A stretch of 24,049 nt of DNA from Promethearchaeota archaeon (lineage in GTDB: Archaea; Asgardarchaeota; Lokiarchaeia; Sigynarchaeales; SOKP01). The translations under genes and the position numbers were made by a program. The stretch covers positions 1 through 24,049 of the forward strand of contig JAHLWT010000244.1 in NCBI GenBank assembly GCA_019057775.1, read 5' to 3'. The notes below the pieces were generated by a model. The model did no database searches and had not been told where the DNA came from. It saw nothing but the letters and a program-made list of their open reading frames with translations. This document shows, piece after piece, positions 21,801 through 24,049 of the stretch; position 1 is the stretch's first letter; each line of letters starts with the position of its first letter.

Positions 21801-21998
21801 ATGTCAAGACTTTCAAATTACTTTTGTGCTATTGTTGTCATAGTATTGGTTATTATTGAGGTAATAATTACATTTGGGCCTGGAGGGAACTTTTGGATTA
21901 TTCTAATTGTTATCATAGTATCCGTATCCCTTTTCTTAATATATCATTTTATTACCAAAGATGAATTAAGTAAAAAATGGGAAATGGTTCGAAAATAG
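21801..21998 (+). CDS. Small two-helix membrane protein
   Basis: This 65-residue protein consists of two membrane helices (about 8-27 and 31-50) and a charged tail ending KKWEMVRK. AAGGAG at 21788-21793, seven bases before the ATG, is the clearest Shine-Dalgarno site in the window and firmly sets the start, in contrast to the leaderless promoters elsewhere. The function is unknown. Confidence 0.65.
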   Translation: MSRLSNYFCAIVVIVLVIIEVIITFGPGGNFWIILIVIIVSVSLFLIYHFITKDELSKKWEMVRK

Positions 21999-22087
21999 CT
22001 TTACTTAAATCTAAATAAAATTCCCCCCATCAATTATAAGCACCATAAATTTTTTTCCAATATTATAGTAAGAATATTTTGTATTAA

Positions 22088-22423
22088 ATCGCAGAGAATC
22101 ATTCTAAATTATATCTATCTTATAGTAACAATACGATATTTAATGTAAAAGATCAAAACAATCAATCAATGTTATCAGTAGAAAATTATTTTTGGACTGA
22201 TAATGCATGGTATTTGAATTTCACGCAATTATCATACGTTTACAGTGATAATACTACAATATTATTGAGTAATGTTATTTTTATCGAAATGTATTTAGAT
22301 TATGGTTATCATTGTGGGAGTTTATGTGGATTATGGTACTCTATCGATCAATATCTTGTGTTAAGCCCTAACTTAGATGCCCTTATGATTTTTATCCCAT
22401 ACAGAGGTGTAGTAGTTTCTTAA
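22088..22423 (+). pseudogene. Truncated secreted-type protein
   Basis: The plus strand is open for 111 codons from 22088. It reads as beta-rich extracellular protein, with NNTIFNVKDQNN, FTQLSYVYSDNTTILLSN and a cysteine pair in HCGSLCG. The first ATG is at 22169, but the coding character clearly begins earlier (about 22090). There is no signal peptide or membrane anchor, and a stop lies at 22085-22087. I take it to be the C-terminal part of a larger surface protein that has lost its 5' end. The ATG at 22169 would give 84 residues. The GC-rich element copy 3 follows 27 bases later. Confidence 0.5.
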
Positions 22424-22450
22424 GATTATTATGTAGATTTTTATAGAGGA

Positions 22451-22485
22451 CTATTAACTCCCTCCCCCGTGGTGCCCCCACCTAA
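22451..22485 (-). repeat. GC-rich element, copy 3 (inverted)
   Basis: The minus strand reads TTAGGTGGGGGCACCACGG, then GGGAGGGAG and TTAATAG. It agrees with 12080-12113 almost throughout but points the other way. The copies lie about 10 kb apart. Confidence 0.85.
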
Positions 22486-22564
22486 AAAAGAAATTTGTAA
22501 GTAGGCAGTAATTAATACAGCTATGCCTTCCGAAAATTTAACCTATCTTAAGGCAGATCATGGT

Positions 22565-22581
22565 CTTAATTTTTGATTAAG
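22565..22581 (-). terminator. Possible hairpin terminator
   Basis: CTTAAT-TTTTG-ATTAAG forms a perfect six-base stem 15 bases beyond the stop of the minus-strand gene at 22597. All stem pairs but two are A-T, so its strength is doubtful. Confidence 0.3.
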
Positions 22582-22596
22582 GTTAATTAGTTCTAT

Positions 22597-22812
22597 CTAA
22601 GTTTTACGTAATGACCTTCCTAAGTAAGTAGAAGTTATACCTAATAAAAGGTAGACAATCCCGTTTACCGTAAGTGGGATAATATCGGTTAATATTTCAT
22701 ATAGGCCGAAAGAATAAAAAAAGGTAAACAAGCCTAAGGCAATAAAACCAATACCTAAGAATAATAAAACGTTTTCAATTGATTTTTTCATACTATTAAA
22801 ATTATTTGACAT
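22597..22812 (-). CDS. Small two-helix membrane protein
   Basis: This 71-residue protein has two membrane helices (about 13-33 and 41-63), a short basic N-terminal stretch (MKKS) and a basic end (GRSLRKT). TATAAATTT at 22828-22836 (minus strand) lies about 20 bases before the ATG. The function is unknown; it is one of several small membrane proteins in this part of the window. Confidence 0.6.
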   Translation of the reverse strand: MSNNFNSMKKSIENVLLFLGIGFIALGLFTFFYSFGLYEILTDIIPLTVNGIVYLLLGITSTYLGRSLRKT

Positions 22813-23055
22813 TAAATAACTCTCGTTAAATTTATAGAAGTATTATTAATCCAGTAAATTAAATATCATTAATCCAATCCTTTCATATAAATTTAATTAT
22901 ATTTCTCAAAGGGGTAAAATTGTCTTGAAAGGTAAATTCAGAGACTTTTACTTCTTTATTTTTAATCTCGTTTATAATATTACCTACTACATGTGTAAAT
23001 TAATGATTATTTTTTGATGCCACCCTAAGATATTATACTTCAACTCTTAAAATAA
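22813..23055. other. Intergenic region
   Basis: This region contains the promoter of the preceding minus-strand gene and, at 22927-22943, a half copy of the twin-palindrome repeat. Nothing else is seen. Confidence 0.4.
22927..22943 (-). repeat. Twin-palindrome repeat, half copy, inverted
   Basis: The minus strand reads CTCTGAATTTACCTTTC, the 3' part of the repeat, followed by AAGACAATTTT, similar to the bases after copies 1 and 5. The first palindrome is absent. This is the only copy in the opposite orientation. Confidence 0.65.
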
Positions 23056-23736
23056 TCAGCGAAATATAACTCCTTTCTTAAATAAGATAATAGTTCCTCC
23101 TATAAGGACAATTAGAGCAAAGGAAGCCACAAGTAATATCATTGGAAAAGAAATTAGCATGTAAGACTTAATCGTAAGTGTTATTTCATTTGGAGCAAGG
23201 TTAATTTTGTAGCTATTACCTATTATATCTGTGAGTAATATACACTCATAAACAATTAAAATATATTCTTTATTCTCTGGTAAGATTGGTAGATTGATAA
23301 TTGTGTGCCAGTAGCTATAATATCTCTCTTTAGAATAAGTGTTATTAATACTCTCCATCAAATAGGTAAATGGTCCTTCAAAATTTCCGTTTAGTGAGTA
23401 ATTATATTGGAGTAGACAACTGTTTAGTTTAACACAACTACTAATATTAAAATATATTTCATCTTTTCCCGTCTTTGAATTAAAAGACCCATACATTCCA
23501 ATGATTTCTGGTTTTTCATATAACTCTTTTGAATTAATATATTTATTTTGAATTATAAGAGAGGAATTAATATTTTTGACTATTTCTTTTTTTTCTGAAG
23601 TATATATAGGGTGTGAATCTCCTATGGGTCCTTTACTAGAGAAAGAATTAACAGCAGTTATACCACTGAATAACAATGCAGTTAGAAAACTAATAAAAAA
23701 AATTTTATTTAAAATATTTTTTTTTATTTGGATCAC
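23056..23736 (-). CDS. Secreted protein anchored at both ends
   Basis: This 226-residue protein starts with GTG at 23734-23736. An N-terminal signal or anchor (IFFISFLTALLFSGITAV, about 12-29) is followed by an outside domain of about 160 residues, rich in serine, tyrosine and asparagine, with a cysteine pair (SSCVKLNSC). A C-terminal helix (about 194-218, YMLISFPMILLVASFALIVL) and KKGVIFR end it. The domain looks beta-rich, perhaps Ig-like, with a phrase GMYGSFNSKTGKDEIYFNIS typical of such folds, but no named family is evident. AT-rich TATA-like boxes stand at 23745-23753 and near 23775 on the minus strand. Confidence 0.65.
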   Translation of the reverse strand: MIQIKKNILNKIFFISFLTALLFSGITAVNSFSSKGPIGDSHPIYTSEKKEIVKNINSSLIIQNKYINSKELYEKPEIIGMYGSFNSKTGKDEIYFNISSCVKLNSCLLQYNYSLNGNFEGPFTYLMESINNTYSKERYYSYWHTIINLPILPENKEYILIVYECILLTDIIGNSYKINLAPNEITLTIKSYMLISFPMILLVASFALIVLIGGTIILFKKGVIFR

Positions 23737-23871
23737 TTTTGTTTCGTTATATAAGATACTTACTTATGTATTTAAACTTTACACAAATCCCTTTTGCTCC
23801 TAATACTATGACTTAAGTGACATCCTATAAATTCAGGATTATGATTAGAGAAAAAAAAATTAGAATTAGAT

Positions 23872-23961
23872 TTAATCTGCTTTTTTTGCTCTTAAAACAA
23901 AAAGTATTATTGCAACAATAATAAAAACGATTCCCACTGAGAGCGCGAAATTTGATTGATA
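23872..23961 (-). other. Membrane helix frame after an in-frame TAG
   Basis: In the same frame as the partial gene to the right, 29 residues follow its TAG: YQSNFALSVG, then a helix VFIIVAIILFVL and RAKKAD with TAA at 23872-23874. It has no start of its own except an internal GTG (SVGIVF). Joined through the TAG, the two pieces would form a normal two-helix hairpin protein. Confidence 0.4.
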
Positions 23962-24049
23962 CTACTCGTCCGTGGGATGATAGCGATCCTTTTCAATATC
24001 TCTCTTTTTTATCATAAATACACCGTGAATTATTAATCCAACCCCCACC
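23962..24049 (-). CDS. Partial membrane protein, C-terminal end
   Basis: The minus strand is open from the window edge to TAG at 23962-23964. It reads VGVGLIIHGVFM, the end of a membrane helix, then a charged tail IKKRDIEKDRYHPTDE. The 5' part lies outside the window. An ATG at 24015-24017 would give only a 17-residue tail, so the gene probably starts further right. Confidence 0.5.
   Translation of the reverse strand, partial: VGVGLIIHGVFMIKKRDIEKDRYHPTDE

Noticed and set aside
23576..23803. 75-residue plus-strand frame
   Set aside because: It is antisense to the signal peptide and start of the secreted protein at 23056-23736 and has no promoter of its own.

Overview
The window looks like a stretch of an AT-rich archaeal chromosome, most likely an Asgard (Lokiarchaeia-like) archaeon. 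The clearest marker is an archaeal/eukaryotic-type ribosomal protein uS11 at 19352-19744 on the minus strand. Several genes have a TATA-like box about 20-29 bases before the start codon, as in archaeal leaderless transcripts. Zinc ribbons and small membrane proteins are common, and one secreted protein ends in a PGY motif plus a membrane helix and basic tail, as in archaeosortase-type C-terminal signals. The Asgard placement is an inference from style; only the archaeal assignment is well supported.

Layout. 0.2-4.6 kb: a ferredoxin-nitroreductase fusion, an epoxide-hydrolase-like alpha/beta hydrolase, an unrecognised zinc-finger/helical protein and an MFS-like transporter, separated by a repeat-rich patch. 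4.6-9.7 kb: two large surface proteins (a beta-propeller with SBBP-like repeats and a right-handed beta-helix of NosD type), a four-helix membrane protein and a membrane-anchored class C beta-lactamase-like hydrolase. 10.2-13.6 kb: a C45 (acyl-CoA:6-APA acyltransferase-like) Ntn hydrolase, a double zinc ribbon, a gene remnant and an enolase-superfamily racemase/dehydratase of the mandelate racemase subgroup. 13.9-19.3 kb: a membrane-anchored HerA/TraG-type ATPase, a HEPN protein and winged-helix gene facing it, a 531-residue protein with an HNH-like motif, and a zinc-ribbon gene. 19.35-24 kb: uS11, then a run of small membrane or secreted proteins, several of them broken or lacking an ordinary start codon.

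Repeats. (1) Five copies, plus one inverted half copy, of a 29-base intergenic repeat built from two adjacent 11-base palindromes. (2) A 148-base duplication with three mismatches that includes one of these copies. (3) Three copies of a GC-rich element around GGGGGCACCACGGGGG. (4) Two broken pieces of the zinc-ribbon gene at 18858-19319, joined to other repeats. (5) A 30-base exact duplicate of a promoter-like segment. Together they suggest repeated small-scale shuffling, perhaps by a non-autonomous mobile element.

The best candidates for something undescribed are the HerA-like ATPase / HEPN / winged-helix / HNH-like neighbourhood at 13.9-18.8 kb, which resembles a defence or toxin-antitoxin locus but matches no named system I can identify, and the twin-palindrome repeat family. 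Most other genes are ordinary metabolic, transport or surface-protein genes that do not form an obvious shared pathway.
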